Assembly: GCA_963556195.1 (NCBI GenBank)
Contig: OY744523.1
Location: forward strand, 77,197,445 to 77,261,444
Length of the DNA stretch: 64,000 nt
Source: Sepiola atlantica
Taxonomy: Eukaryota > Mollusca > Cephalopoda > Sepiida > Sepiolidae
Direction of reading: 5' to 3'
How positions within the stretch are numbered: position 1 is the stretch's first letter; each line of letters begins with the position of its first letter. The translations under genes were made by a program, and so were the position numbers. Shown piece by piece: positions 21,023-30,307 of the stretch. The notes under the pieces are model-generated. The model searched no databases and was not told the DNA's origin. It saw only the letters and a program-made list of their open reading frames with translations.

Positions 21023-21932
21023 CAGAGTGGCAGGCCTATTTGAGGACATTTGTAGTGTATTAAATAAACAACAATATTTTAACAAAAAATATATATATTT
21101 AAATCAAATTAACACAAAATTCCTTGATGATACTTCTTTATTTAATTATTCTATGAATGTAGGTTTAGCTTCAACACTGCTTTTATTCGGCCTCGAAACC
21201 GTCCACAAGCTGAAATTAAGTGGGCCTACTCATTTTGTCAATGACCTAAAACAAAGGCGGTTATCGGTAAAGCTATGGCACTATGAGGATGTCGATTAGT
21301 CTCCTTTTCAACAAGGCTCCACACATAATAATCCATAGGATTTAAATCTGGCGAGTTAGGGGGCACCATATTGGAGGTCACATGATCGTAAACATTCTCT
21401 GATAACCGGACCTGTGTTACAATGGTTTTGTGAGAAGGTGCAGAGTCTTGTTGAAAAACATATGACCTTCCATTTCATACTTTATCTATTCAAGACTTAA
21501 CAACTGTTTTAAGAACACCAAGGTATCCAGCAGCAGTGACACTAAAACTTTGTTGGAAAATGTAAGGTGGCATGACAGAACCTTCACTGTTCATAAACCC
21601 TAGAACACTCACAGTAGCCGGATATTTGTTATGCATCACCCTGGGTATTTCAGAAGACTATACACATAGCCATCTTATTGGAAACGTTGCCATCACATCC
21701 CTCGAGCTCCACTCGTACCTTATGAACAAATGATCTGGCAACATGGAAAAAGTTACTGATTTCTAAATGACGATGTTTTACAGCTGAAGCAATTATAACT
21801 GCATGGCTTTTCATTTATTAAGTTACCATCTTCCTCTGACTAGGTTATCTGAAATTAAAAAATATTAATATTATAAATGATTTGAGTGTATAGTGAACAT
21901 AAAACAATATGTCCTCAAATAGCCCTCTCACC

Positions 21933-21937
<5 letters not shown>
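21021..21937 (-). mobile_element. Mariner-like element with 29-bp TIRs, internally deleted, inside (TA)n
   Basis: The left TIR 21021-21049 (TACAGAGTGGCAGGCCTATT...) and right TIR 21909-21937 are inverted repeats differing at about four of 29 positions, and both continue into (TA)n, the TA target of this superfamily. The minus-strand transposase begins with a helix-turn-helix-like segment, MKSHAVIIASAVKHRHLEIS (about 21814-21750). It then jumps to VMHNKYPATVSVLGFMNSEG, VMPPYIFQQSFSVTAAGYLG, RSYVFQQDSAPSHKT and PPNSPDLNPMDYYVWSLVEK. The second catalytic Asp (FQQD) and third (MDYYVW) are visible. The first Asp lies in the deleted part, and stops are present. At 917 bp it is shorter than the usual 1.2-1.4 kb. 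Inactive. Confidence 0.88.

Positions 21938-21963
<26 letters not shown>
21938..21963. repeat. (TA)n array, right flank of the mariner
   Basis: About 12 TA units directly after the right TIR. Confidence 0.93.
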
Positions 21964-21966
<3 letters not shown>

Positions 21967-21989
21967 TAAATATTTTAAAAATATTCCAG

Positions 21990-22230
21990 TGTTTTTTTTT
22001 CACCTAAAGACGACGTGGTTTAAAGTATTCTTACCCTCCTCAGTGTACAACTGGTGGTTGCAGGCGGTCGCATGGGCTCGAACACAGTTCGTAGATTCAG
22101 GCTAGAATCACAAGACTAACGCTCAGGACTACACGGCCGCGAGAAATCGACACAGACACTAATTGAAATTCAGATACACTTACCCACCAAGTGGCTTGTC
22201 GTCTACAGTGTTCAACGCTCGAGCGGAACT
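21990..22230 (-). repeat. tRNA-derived SINE-like repeat between (TA)n arrays
   Basis: On the minus strand GCGGCCGTGTAGTCCTGAGC resembles a tRNA 5' half with A box, and TGTTCGAGCCC (about 22076) a B box, spaced roughly as in a tRNA gene with a long variable region. The anticodon stem-loop and acceptor pairing are imperfect, so a functional tRNA is unlikely. It is bracketed by the (TA)n arrays at 21938 and 22231. Confidence 0.5.
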
Positions 22231-22231
22231 A

Positions 22232-22278
<47 letters not shown>

Positions 22279-22299
22279 TATATATATATATATATATAA
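22231..22299. repeat. (TA)n array with one GA interruption
   Basis: About 33 TA units broken once by TAGATA near 22276. Confidence 0.95.
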
Positions 22300-22394
22300 C
22301 TCAAACTATATTAACATATACTATTATAATTAAATGTAATCAAACTTCAGATTCGAAGAAAAAGGCATGAAAATATTGTACACAGATACATATC

Positions 22395-22860
22395 CCTAAT
22401 TAACAATAATAATAAAATTAGACTCATTATCTACTTTAAGAAATTTAAAATCCAAAATCCTGTATTAAACAACTGCTCCTCCCTAACCTAAAAACCGCTA
22501 AAAAGAACCAATGTTATTTATAAGTTTAAATGCTCTTTGGGAGAATGTAACTCATATAATGATAATAAAGCTAATAGCTACATTGGTTTTACCAGCACTA
22601 CCCTATCTCGCCGCCTCACCATGCATCTTGTAAACTCTAGCTCAATTTACCAACATCTAAAAAACCATAACTGCCTTTCCTTTGATTTCATACAAATTCT
22701 AGTTTAATAACACTAAAATAATATATTCCGAAAACAATTTAAAAAAAATAAAAATACGAAAAGCTATCTGCATAAAAACACAACAACTTACAATTAATAA
22801 CATCGCGTATGAAACCAGTGGCAACATTTTAACATGCTTAACATAATGCGATTTTATTCT
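22395..22860 (+). pseudogene. Penelope-like element, GIY-YIG endonuclease and C-terminal part
   Basis: Plus-strand frames read KIRLIIYFKKFKIQNPVLNN, then TNVIYKFKCSLGECNS (about 22510-22556). ANSYIGFTSTTLSRRLTMHL follows, then SSSIYQHLKNH. The VIYKFKC and SYIG pair with the following RR is the GIY-YIG nuclease core found at the C-terminus of Penelope-like elements, where it nicks target DNA for reverse transcription. After a stop, KIRKAICIKTQQL, a 'NNIAYETSG' block and NILTCLT match the usual downstream helix. The RT domain is absent here. A related upstream segment lies at 46600-46908. Confidence 0.7.
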
Positions 22861-22983
22861 GTGATGCCATTCCAGTGCTGCTAGAATTAAAACTGTCAAC
22901 GTCTTTCCTGAAACTATACGAAAACGTTCTCTGCGCGTTCTTCCGTTGTCTTTTTAAAAATTCTCTTCTTTTTCCAGCTTTTC

Positions 22984-22985
22984 TG

Positions 22986-23049
<64 letters not shown>
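22984..23049. repeat. (TA)n array
   Basis: About 32 TA units with one ATGTA interruption. Confidence 0.95.
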
Positions 23050-23050
<1 letters not shown>

Positions 23051-23059
23051 TTCAGTAGT

Positions 23060-23670
23060 GTGTGAATAATATTCTTACGGTCAACAGTTACCCAATCGTG
23101 ATCAATTCTTGGGCTTGTCACTAATTCAGTTTACATCCAAACTTGATGCGTGTTTTTGCACTAGAATTGACTCCTCCCAAGCCTTTTCTGCAGGTAAAGA
23201 AATTAAAATTTGGTCTAGTATAAAAAAAGTTATGCAAAATATGTGTGGTCATCAATGTGTAGGATGACGCACCACATTGACTTTAAATTACCATAACTTT
23301 TGATTTAAAATAAATATTTTTTTTTCATACCAATAATGTAGAAAAAATACACAAAAAATCTAAAAATATAGGTAAAAGAGTTTAAGAATATAGATATGTT
23401 GAGCAGCTTAAAATAACAAAAACGCCTATTGAGTAACGCTTACATGAACCATAACATTTTAAATTATAAATATAATTTTATGATCGAAAAATAGAAAAAT
23501 AGAACTCGATTAGCTGATTCGAAATATGTTAGTATTAAAAAGATTGGGGCCATAGAAACCGTTCTGTGTGACTTTTAGTGGAAAAATAACAAAATATAGT
23601 GAACTCGGTTTATTTTTTAAAACATGTTACATTTCCGGTAATTGCTAATGGTCACTTTCATATAAATACA
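23060..23670. other. Anonymous AT-rich sequence
   Basis: No gene or named repeat recognised. Confidence 0.4.
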
Positions 23671-23679
23671 TTAAAAAAA

Positions 23680-23785
23680 AATAGTTTCCCAAATTCGAAA
23701 CAAAAAATAGTCCCCCAAATTCGGAACAACAATTAGTCCTATTAATTCGAAACAACAATTTGTCCCCAAAATTTGGAACTCGTCA
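23680..23785. repeat. Short tandem repeat, about 26-bp unit, 4 copies
   Basis: Successive copies read ATAGTTTCCCAAATTCGAAA, then ATAGTCCCCCAAATTCGGAA, TTAGTCCTATTAATTCGAAA and TTTGTCCCCAAAATTTGGAA, each followed by CAACA or a similar spacer. It immediately precedes the LINE fragment. Confidence 0.7.
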
Positions 23786-24150
23786 TGTGGGTAAAAACAT
23801 ATCCGAGGCAATGGCTGAATCCTTAGAAACTGACCTCCAGTCTGTATTGGAATGGGGTCATAAATGGATGGTAACATTTAATGTTGTAAAGACAAAGCTC
23901 CTTTCCTTCAACAACTACAAGAAACCTCTTCAATCACCAATTGCCATGGCAAATAATATTCTACCTGAGAGTCCAACGTTCAAACTCCTCTGCCTAACAT
24001 TCACAAGTAACATGAATTGGAACAACTACATAGAAGACATTACCAAGGTTGCTGCAAAGAAAGTGGGCTCCCTCTACCGTGCTAGAGAACTTATCACACC
24101 TGACAGTATCCTATATTTCTACAAAGCCACCATCCAATGTCAAACAGATA
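23760..24150 (+). pseudogene. LINE reverse transcriptase fragment (post-YADD region)
   Basis: A continuous 134-codon frame contains AESLETDLQSVLEWGHKWMV, TFNVVKTKLLSFNNYK, SPTFKLLCLTFTSNMNWNNY and AAKKVGSLYRARELITPDSI with LYFYKATI. 'DL..V..W...W...FN..KTK.L.F' and 'LG..F...M.W..YI......A...G.LYRAR....P..IL..YKA.I' are the palm-to-thumb segment of Jockey/CR1-type LINE polymerases. The active-site half upstream is missing. The end abuts the Helitron, whose insertion may have truncated it. The reading frame is open, which suggests a younger fragment than its neighbours. Confidence 0.7.
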
Positions 24151-24861
24151 AAAGTAAATGCTAAAATCCAGGTCAACCTGATCAAAATAATGATAAAGAA
24201 ATGTGTCAAGATAAAATTGATCAAGAAAGTGATGATGAATTTTTGATGGATGGCTTTGTGACACTAATTAATGATGTCCTGACGAAAGAACTCAACTTTT
24301 GTAAACAAGAAAAATATACGAAGCAATTCAGGAAATTGTACCTGATTTGACTGTGAAAATAATTTGCAAAAAAATGAAAAATTTGAAGAATGCAATGGCA
24401 TTCATAGTGATTATATGTATCGTATTGTTGTGGCCAAAAGACTCATTAGAAAAATGGCCCCTACACCCCCAGACTTCTAAAATTGGTGAATCATGTTAAC
24501 AAATTGATAGCTGTAGGCATTTGGTTGCATTTGTATGATATTGCAATTTTGGACGGAAACTTGCCCATGTTCAAAGAATTAGTGGAATAAGACACAATTA
24601 ATCAAACCAGTTCTGAAAATATTGGTAATTTGCTGTAGAGAAAAAATGTAGTTCACCATTTTGAACCAAACAGTGTCAACAAATTTTTTCCTCTCATTAA
24701 AAATATTAATTTGTACTATCTGTATCTTATTTGAAAATAGGAACAATTCCTACACTTACTTCAATCAATAGTCTTGAATTTGAAAAAATTCCCAAAGAAT
24801 TAGAAAAATTGAATATTTATGAAAAAATATTGAGCCAAATGTTTTATTAATGTGATAAAAC

Positions 24862-25212
24862 TTGTGCCACAAAATTTTAAATGGACCATTGTCTCATATG
24901 TGCCCTGCCATCAAAGAAATTGCAACTCATTTGCCAATTCCTATTAATTATGTCATAGACACATTGCCATCAAAAGAACACAATTTCTTGAAAATTGTTG
25001 TTCACTCATTGCTAACTAAAAACAAAATCATTTGGAAATCAATAGTCAATATGCAAAATGTTTTGAATGCATTTTATTGGCTTAAAGAGAACATTGAAAT
25101 TTACAAAAACATTAAAATTGATGAAACTAATGATTTCAATGACATTGTCTTGTATACTGGACAGAACTGCACAAAAGATTCTGATCATTTGTTGACATTT
25201 TTGACAAAATAG
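24862..25212 (+). pseudogene. Helitron N-terminal region, DUF6570-like
   Basis: A 116-codon open frame: MCHKILNGPLSHMCPAIKEI, a hydrophobic 'LPIPINYVIDTLPSKEHN' block, LKIVVHSLLTKNKIIWKSIV and VLNAFYWLKENIEIYKNIKI. The arrangement 'LP......I.......Y......V..AL.WLKENN..Y.DI.ID' is typical of the DUF6570 segment in front of the Helitron Rep domain. It ends at a stop and the protein resumes in other frames at about 25260. The first Met is simply the first in frame; the true start would be further upstream. Confidence 0.6.
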
Positions 25213-25399
25213 ATGTAAGAACATTATATGAGTATCATGCTGTTAAAAAATGTACCCATGAAAAAATGTACAAATGAAAAAGACATTGACATTTTTAAGG
25301 TGAATAAATCTGAAAGAGATTTAATGAAAAACAACAATCTAAAATTAGATTTGATGTGCTTTCTCATTCTGTTTCCTGCCGGGTAAAATGGAATGTGTC

Positions 25400-26209
25400 A
25401 AGATAGAAAATATTGAAATGTCAGACCTCATACGTTTGTCAGAAACAGACTTAGGCATACTGACCCTAGATTTAGTAGAAACATCCAATATCTTTTTTAC
25501 AATGTTGACAAGGCAGACACTAGAGGTTTGGATGCTGGAATATTTGCCATGATGAAGCCAATGAAAACACGAAAAATAACTTTGTCAGAATTCAACCAAA
25601 GATTACAAAATAATGACACAGATCTGGAAGGCAACCGTTTAATGATGATGGCAAATGTCAAGGGTTCAATACAATTTTGGAATAAAAAGGCGTCTGATCT
25701 TCACGCTATGGGTAAAAACTTTGGCCCCGCGACTCTGTTCATAACCTTATCTTGTGCTGAATATTTCTGGCCTGATTTGGGAGATTATTTTAAAAAATTG
25801 AATAGTGACATTGCAAATGTAAAAACCGCCAACACTAGCACACTTTCAGTAAATTATGCTGTTGCTGTTAGTGAATTCTTTTACTATAGGCTGAATTTTT
25901 TCATGTATGAAGTGATTTTGGCAATAAAATAATCCAATGTTTGGTAAAGTTTCACAATATTTCTGTTAAATTGAGTATCAACGTAGGGGTTTTCCACACA
26001 CCCATATGAAAGTATGGTGTGATATGGCACCCATTAATGACAAAGACCCTCCAGAAAAAATCCAGAAATTGATTGAACAACATATCACATGCAGAATGTA
26101 TCTAGTCCCACATTGCACAATTTGGTGTCTAGATTTAAAATGCATTCTTGCAGCAAAGTTTTTGGCAAAGGGAAAAATGCTGCAAAAACTGCAGATTTGG
26201 ATTTTCTAA
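25400..26209 (+). pseudogene. Helitron Rep: Helitron_like_N domain and HUH endonuclease motif
   Basis: An open frame at 25528-25932 reads MKTRKITLSEFNQRLQNNDT, VKGSIQFWNKKASDLHAMGK and NFGPATLFITLSCAEYFWPD, the signature core of Helitron_like_N ('GPPTLFIT.S..E..WPD'). After a frameshift, EYQRRGFPHTHMKVWCDMAP spans 25973-26032. HTH at 25997-26005 is the HUH metal-binding motif, in the expected context '(E)YQ.RG.PH.H...W'. KIQKLIEQHITCRMYLVP follows, then a Cys/His patch with MHSCSKVFGKGK in the next frame (about 26141-26176). The catalytic tyrosines of the Rep domain were not identified with confidence. At least two frameshifts and an in-frame stop just before the HUH motif disable it. Confidence 0.72.
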
Positions 26210-26389
26210 GATCTGATAGAGTATTAAATGTTTTTACTGTGGCTGATCATTAAAATCAAAAAAGAATTGTAAAGGTGTCAAAATATTTAACCAACTGCAA
26301 AGAAAATCAACTGAATAATATAACAATGATTACAATGCTTTACTTCTTTTGATTTGACAAGCTAATTTTGATGTCCAATACACTGGAGA

Positions 26390-26640
26390 AAATAGCATGA
26401 TTTTGACCAGATATGTGCCGAAAATGTTTGGAAAGATTTGGATCGAAACTAGATCAAAATATCGAAGATACAAGTCAGCTAGTCTTCAACTCATTGGAAA
26501 AAGAGATATTGGAGCATATGAGTATGCTGATAAGGTTTTAGGGTACCATTTATTAGGCTCATCTGATCAAGCTATTTGGATTGTGCTGATTTTTCTATTA
26601 AAAAAAAGCCATAGGATAAAATCAAAACAATAATTGCAAG
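26390..26640 (+). pseudogene. Helitron Rep, C-terminal portion
   Basis: The 78-codon frame reads RDIGAYEYADKVLGYHLLGS and SDQAIWIVLIFLLKKS. This fits the Helitron linker 'E.SA.E....LLG.PL..SS....F' between Rep and helicase. A short 'K..W..TR' segment precedes it. Assigned by position and partial similarity only. Confidence 0.45.
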
Positions 26641-27165
26641 AAATGCTACAAGATTCCACAAAATTCCATGAAAATATGGTGAAGATTGTTATTCTAATAG
26701 ACCATTGTTCTTAGAAGAAACTTCATTATATGAAGTTGCTAGTAATTATGAAAAGGTGTCAAATCCAACTAAAGAAGAAGGAAAAAGCAAAAAAAATGGT
26801 CAAACAATAAAGTCTATTTTTTAAAAAGTCAAAGAAAAAGTTCTCATGACTACAAATGTGCCTCTGAACAAAGATAACAAATAGCGCTATTACAACAGTA
26901 TTCTCATGCTTTTAAAGCCTTGGAGAAATAAAGAAAATTGATTGATTGAGTGGTTTTAGTTCTTATTAAGAAGCATTTGAAAAGTGTTATTCAGAATTGC
27001 CAGCACTGGATCAGTATGAAAATATTAAAAACATATTGCTGACTCTATTGAATTGGCAAAACAATTGTAAATTGAAAGAAAAAAAAAAGTTTAAAAAAAG
27101 TAATTAGTGAATCAAATGATGAAAATGAAACTATTGATGGTTTTATTGAAAATCAAATGGAATGA
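26640..27165 (+). pseudogene. Helitron inter-domain linker, decayed
   Basis: Fragments of lysine- and asparagine-rich coding sequence with many stops connect the Rep and helicase parts. No domain recognised. Confidence 0.35.
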
Positions 27166-27168
27166 AAT

Positions 27169-28475
27169 ATGACTGATGAAGAAGCTCAACTCAATGAAGA
27201 TCAAACATTAATTTACAATGAAGTGATGTCAATTATCAAAAACAATAGCTTCATTGGAATAAAGACAAGCCTCTACTCAGATGCAGATGTGGTGAATGCT
27301 AACAGCTTCTCAAATGTGTTTCTGGTGTGGGTGGAACAGGCGAAAGATTTTGCTTGACATATTGTCTGACAAAATAACTCATATGACTGATCCATCTAAT
27401 GGTTTTGTTGTCATAATATATGGACCAACATGCATGATTGCTTTTCAAATAAAAGGAAGTACTCTAAATAGAACTCTGATCATTGGAGTTTAGTATGGAA
27501 AGTTCCCAACTTACAAGGGATTGCAGAAAGTTGATGTGAAAAATTTTAGGCCATATGTATGAAGGAACCAGACTGTTCATAATTGATGAAATTAGCATGG
27601 TCAGCATTTGATGCTGGCATTGATTCACAAAAGGCTTGATGAAAATTTTAGAGATCCCACCAAAATGGCCCATCCTTTTGGAAAAATGAATGTTCTATTA
27701 TTTGGTGATTTTATGAATTGCTACCTATCAATGAAAAAACAGTTTTTTCTAGAATATCATCATATGATGCCAAAAGAACAGAAATTGGTATTAGTTGACA
27801 ATCATTGTGGAAATACTTTAAATATGATAAACTTAACATTAATATGAGACAAAAAGAAGACAAATGCAACTATGTTGATATTTAAGAAAAGAATTAGGAT
27901 TGGTTCACCATCAGACTCTGATATCAGCATTCTTCAAAAAACATGACTATTTTTTATAGAAAAATTGCTTGAAATGTATGCTACACATGAATATAATTGT
28001 GTTGCATTTTGCCTTTAAATGAAGCTGTTGTTGAATAATGAAATGATACAAAATGCAAAATAAATACAGTGGAAATTGTTGCAAAAGATTCTGGTATGAG
28101 ACAAGTAAATGGAAGAAAAAAGAAAAATGTTAAAATTTGCAAAAACAAGAAAACATCTGACACTGCTGGTTTTGAAACATTGCTAAGTTGTTGAAATGAT
28201 TTGAAATGGAAACAATGTTGACAACATTGTTGTATCTTTGATACCAATGAAACAAACCCATTCCAATATGAAGAGTTCAAGCAGACTATGAAATCTTTCC
28301 TGGTATTTTTGTCACTAGAACACAATTTTACATTGTCACTTGCTTACTCTATCGCAAATCACAAGGAATTTCTGTGGATAGAAAAAATCGCAGATTTAGG
28401 CAATCAGATGTTTTCTGATGGTCAAGCTTATGTTGCTCTTTGTATCTTTGTAACTTTGATCCATGATCATTGATC
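27169..28475 (+). pseudogene. Helitron PIF1-type helicase
   Basis: The superfamily 1B helicase motifs occur in order. QLNEDQTLIYNEVMSIIKNN (about 27187) is the PIF1 N-terminal 'LN..Q..I...V' block. GVGGTGER at 27324-27347 is Walker A, with Glu where the invariant Lys should be. VVIIYGPTCMIAFQIKGSTL (about 27407) is motif Ia-like. MYEGTRLFIIDEISMVS, with DEISM at 27585-27599, is Walker B. HPFGKMNVLLFGDFMNCYLS (about 27671) is motif III-like. Near 28330-28440, LAYSIA, HKSQGISVDR in a shifted frame and DGQAYVAL are motifs V/VI. It has at least four frameshifts and the Walker A Lys is lost, so it is inactive. Confidence 0.75.
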
Positions 28476-28640
28476 ATGATTGATAAATCTGCATGGGAAG
28501 AGTACAACAAACTACGGGCTCGTACTGGAAGAGCAGATGTTCCTCTTTTGCAACCTCGCAGGAAGAAACCTCCTTGTATGGCAAATGCTTCTAGCATGTC
28601 CCCAAAAAGAACTAAAAGAATAAATCTGGAAGAAAATACA
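28476..28640 (+). pseudogene. Helitron helicase C-terminal tail
   Basis: One uninterrupted frame reads IDKSAWEEYNKLRARTGRAD, then VPLLQPRRKKPPCMANASSM and SPKRTKRINLEENTN before a stop at about 28644-28646. The 'D..A..EYN.LR' ending is usual after PIF1 motif VI. The basic RRKK and PKRTKR clusters could have been nuclear localisation signals. The USP-like segment starts about 50 bases further on in another frame. Confidence 0.55.
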
Positions 28641-28686
28641 AACTAACCTTCCAAAAAGACAGAAAACAAATTAAATTAGCCAAATT

Positions 28687-29014
28687 ATAGTTCCTGATTA
28701 ATCAAAGAAATGCATGTTTTGTAAATTCAGTTGTGCAATCACTGAATCAATTGCCTGAATTTCTTGAGTATTTGCATAATTTTAACAACATGAATGGTGT
28801 AGATCAAGAATTGAGTAATATCATCTTTAATAATCATAAAATTGTTTCTACCTTAAAGTGAATCATTGGAAGAAGATTTGATGATGGAAATCAGCAATGT
28901 GATCATGAATTTTGGAAAGAACTCTCACTTCATTTAGACTTAGTATTCACAGAAAAACTTCAATTCATTCAAACTGATCATACTAGATGCATCAGACAAA
29001 TTGTCATGTATTAA
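28687..29014 (+). pseudogene. Ubiquitin-specific protease-like (USP) segment at the Helitron 3' end
   Basis: A single frame with one stop (28859-28861) reads FLINQRNACFVNSVVQSLNQ, LPEFLEYLHNF, then IIGRRFDDGNQQCDHEFWKE and LSLHLDLVFTEKLQFIQTDH with TRCIRQ. RNACFVNSVVQSL matches the USP Cys box 'N.C(Y/F).NSV.Q.L', with Cys codon 28715-28717. FDDGNQQCDHEFW matches the USP 'QQDA.EFL' box. 'F.....Q.....HTRCIRC' resembles the first knuckle of the USP zinc ribbon. The His/Asp boxes that complete the catalytic triad are not found downstream, so the domain is truncated. Some Helitron groups carry OTU-type cysteine proteases, but this pattern is USP-like. Whether it was one polyprotein with the helicase is an inference from spacing, strand and order. 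Confidence 0.62.
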
Positions 29015-29030
29015 ATAACAATGTTTGCAA

Positions 29031-29980
29031 TTGTAATTCAACACCTATCTGAACGTAGAGTAAAATTAGCAATGTAAAGAGAATAATAAACAATAATTAA
29101 TTAAATGATTCATTAAATGAAATATAATTTGCTTAAAGCATTATTCAAAATGGGAAGAATCGAAATGGGCGATTGCTCTTTACATTTACATCGAGTGAAG
29201 TGGATTCTGTGGCTGAGTCTTCTCAGCTATGGAATCTGTCTGTATTTAAATGTATTTATACTGCACAAGTAAAGAATATTTTGATTTTTTTGTGTTACAT
29301 GCAAAACACATGTTTTTTTTAAATTTTAATATATAGAAATTTAAACCAAACTTTGACATAATTGAATGACATTCAACTCCTAATAGTTAAGTCTCTCTTA
29401 TTTGTCAGCGCCATTTTGTTCCAACTTCTATTTTTTAGCTTTTCCTAATTGTGGTAATTTTTATATTTCTTTCAAGTGACAAATAGATTTCAATTTTTTT
29501 TTAATTTAAAAAGATTTTTCAACTGTATTTCAAAAAGAACATTTAAAAATTAGTTGTAAAGTGATCAAGTGATAAAAGTTTAGTGATCAAGTCACTAAAT
29601 CTTTTAGTCACTAAATCAAGTACAAAAATCAGTGAGCCTAACTTGTTAATTTGTCTACGTCATCACTTTTTCTGTTAACTTGAGGTGACTATTTAGACAA
29701 AATCTACTGTATAGTTAAAGAAACAATTATTTGGAGTGTTTTATGCCATTCTTATACTAACCAAAATACCAATATCCAAGAACGAGCTAAGAAAAACCGT
29801 TGTATATCTCTGCCATTTTAGCAAACTTGTGATTAAGTGTGATTTTTTTATTGTACATTTACTTCTTGAAATCTCAATTCTAGCTTCAATATTTAAACAG
29901 TTAATCAAACTTGTCCTGTACTATTCCAGGTTTATATTAAAGTATATTAATACACATGCGTTCGCTATCTTTCAGTCTAG
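29031..29980. other. Anonymous AT-rich sequence after the Helitron
   Basis: No gene recognised. The Helitron 3' terminus should lie here. GCAATGTAAAGAGAA (29070) and TTGCTCTTTACATTT (29172) are an inverted pair that may belong to its end structure. CACTAAATC repeats occur near 29595. Confidence 0.35.
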
Positions 29981-29984
29981 TAGA

Positions 29985-29986
<2 letters not shown>

Positions 29987-30064
<78 letters not shown>

Positions 30065-30071
30065 ATATATA
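29987..30071. repeat. (TA)n array
   Basis: About 40 TA units with one TTTA interruption at about 30050. The Tyr/Ile-rich open frame crossing it is an artefact. Confidence 0.96.
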
Positions 30072-30307
30072 AGTTTTTATTCATGCAAACATTATTGGTT
30101 ACATATGTGCATACATGTCTCGGTTGTATTCTTCACGGAGAGTCCACCTCTTCAGACCAAAGAAGCCAAGGAAGTGAGATGAATTTGGAAAACTTTCCTA
30201 TTAGGTAAATCTTTTTAGGGGATGGGATATGTTTATAATTTTCACCTGTCAAGCTCAGTATCGGATTACATTCTTTACTTGTTTACTTTTGCAATTAGTT
30301 TCTTCTT

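Larger units (their letters stand above)
24160..29030 (+). mobile_element. Degenerate autonomous Helitron with a 3' USP-like segment
   Basis: About 4.9 kb in which the parts of one Rep/helicase polyprotein follow each other on the plus strand despite stops and frameshifts. In order: a DUF6570-like segment, a Helitron_like_N domain, an HUH motif, a Cys/His patch, a PIF1-type helicase and a USP-like peptidase segment. Helitrons move by rolling-circle replication using the HUH endonuclease and the PIF1-like helicase. The 5'-TC and 3'-CTRR termini with their hairpin were not located, so the limits are those of coding similarity. The composition is AT-rich like its surroundings. The element cannot encode a complete protein. 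Confidence 0.8.
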
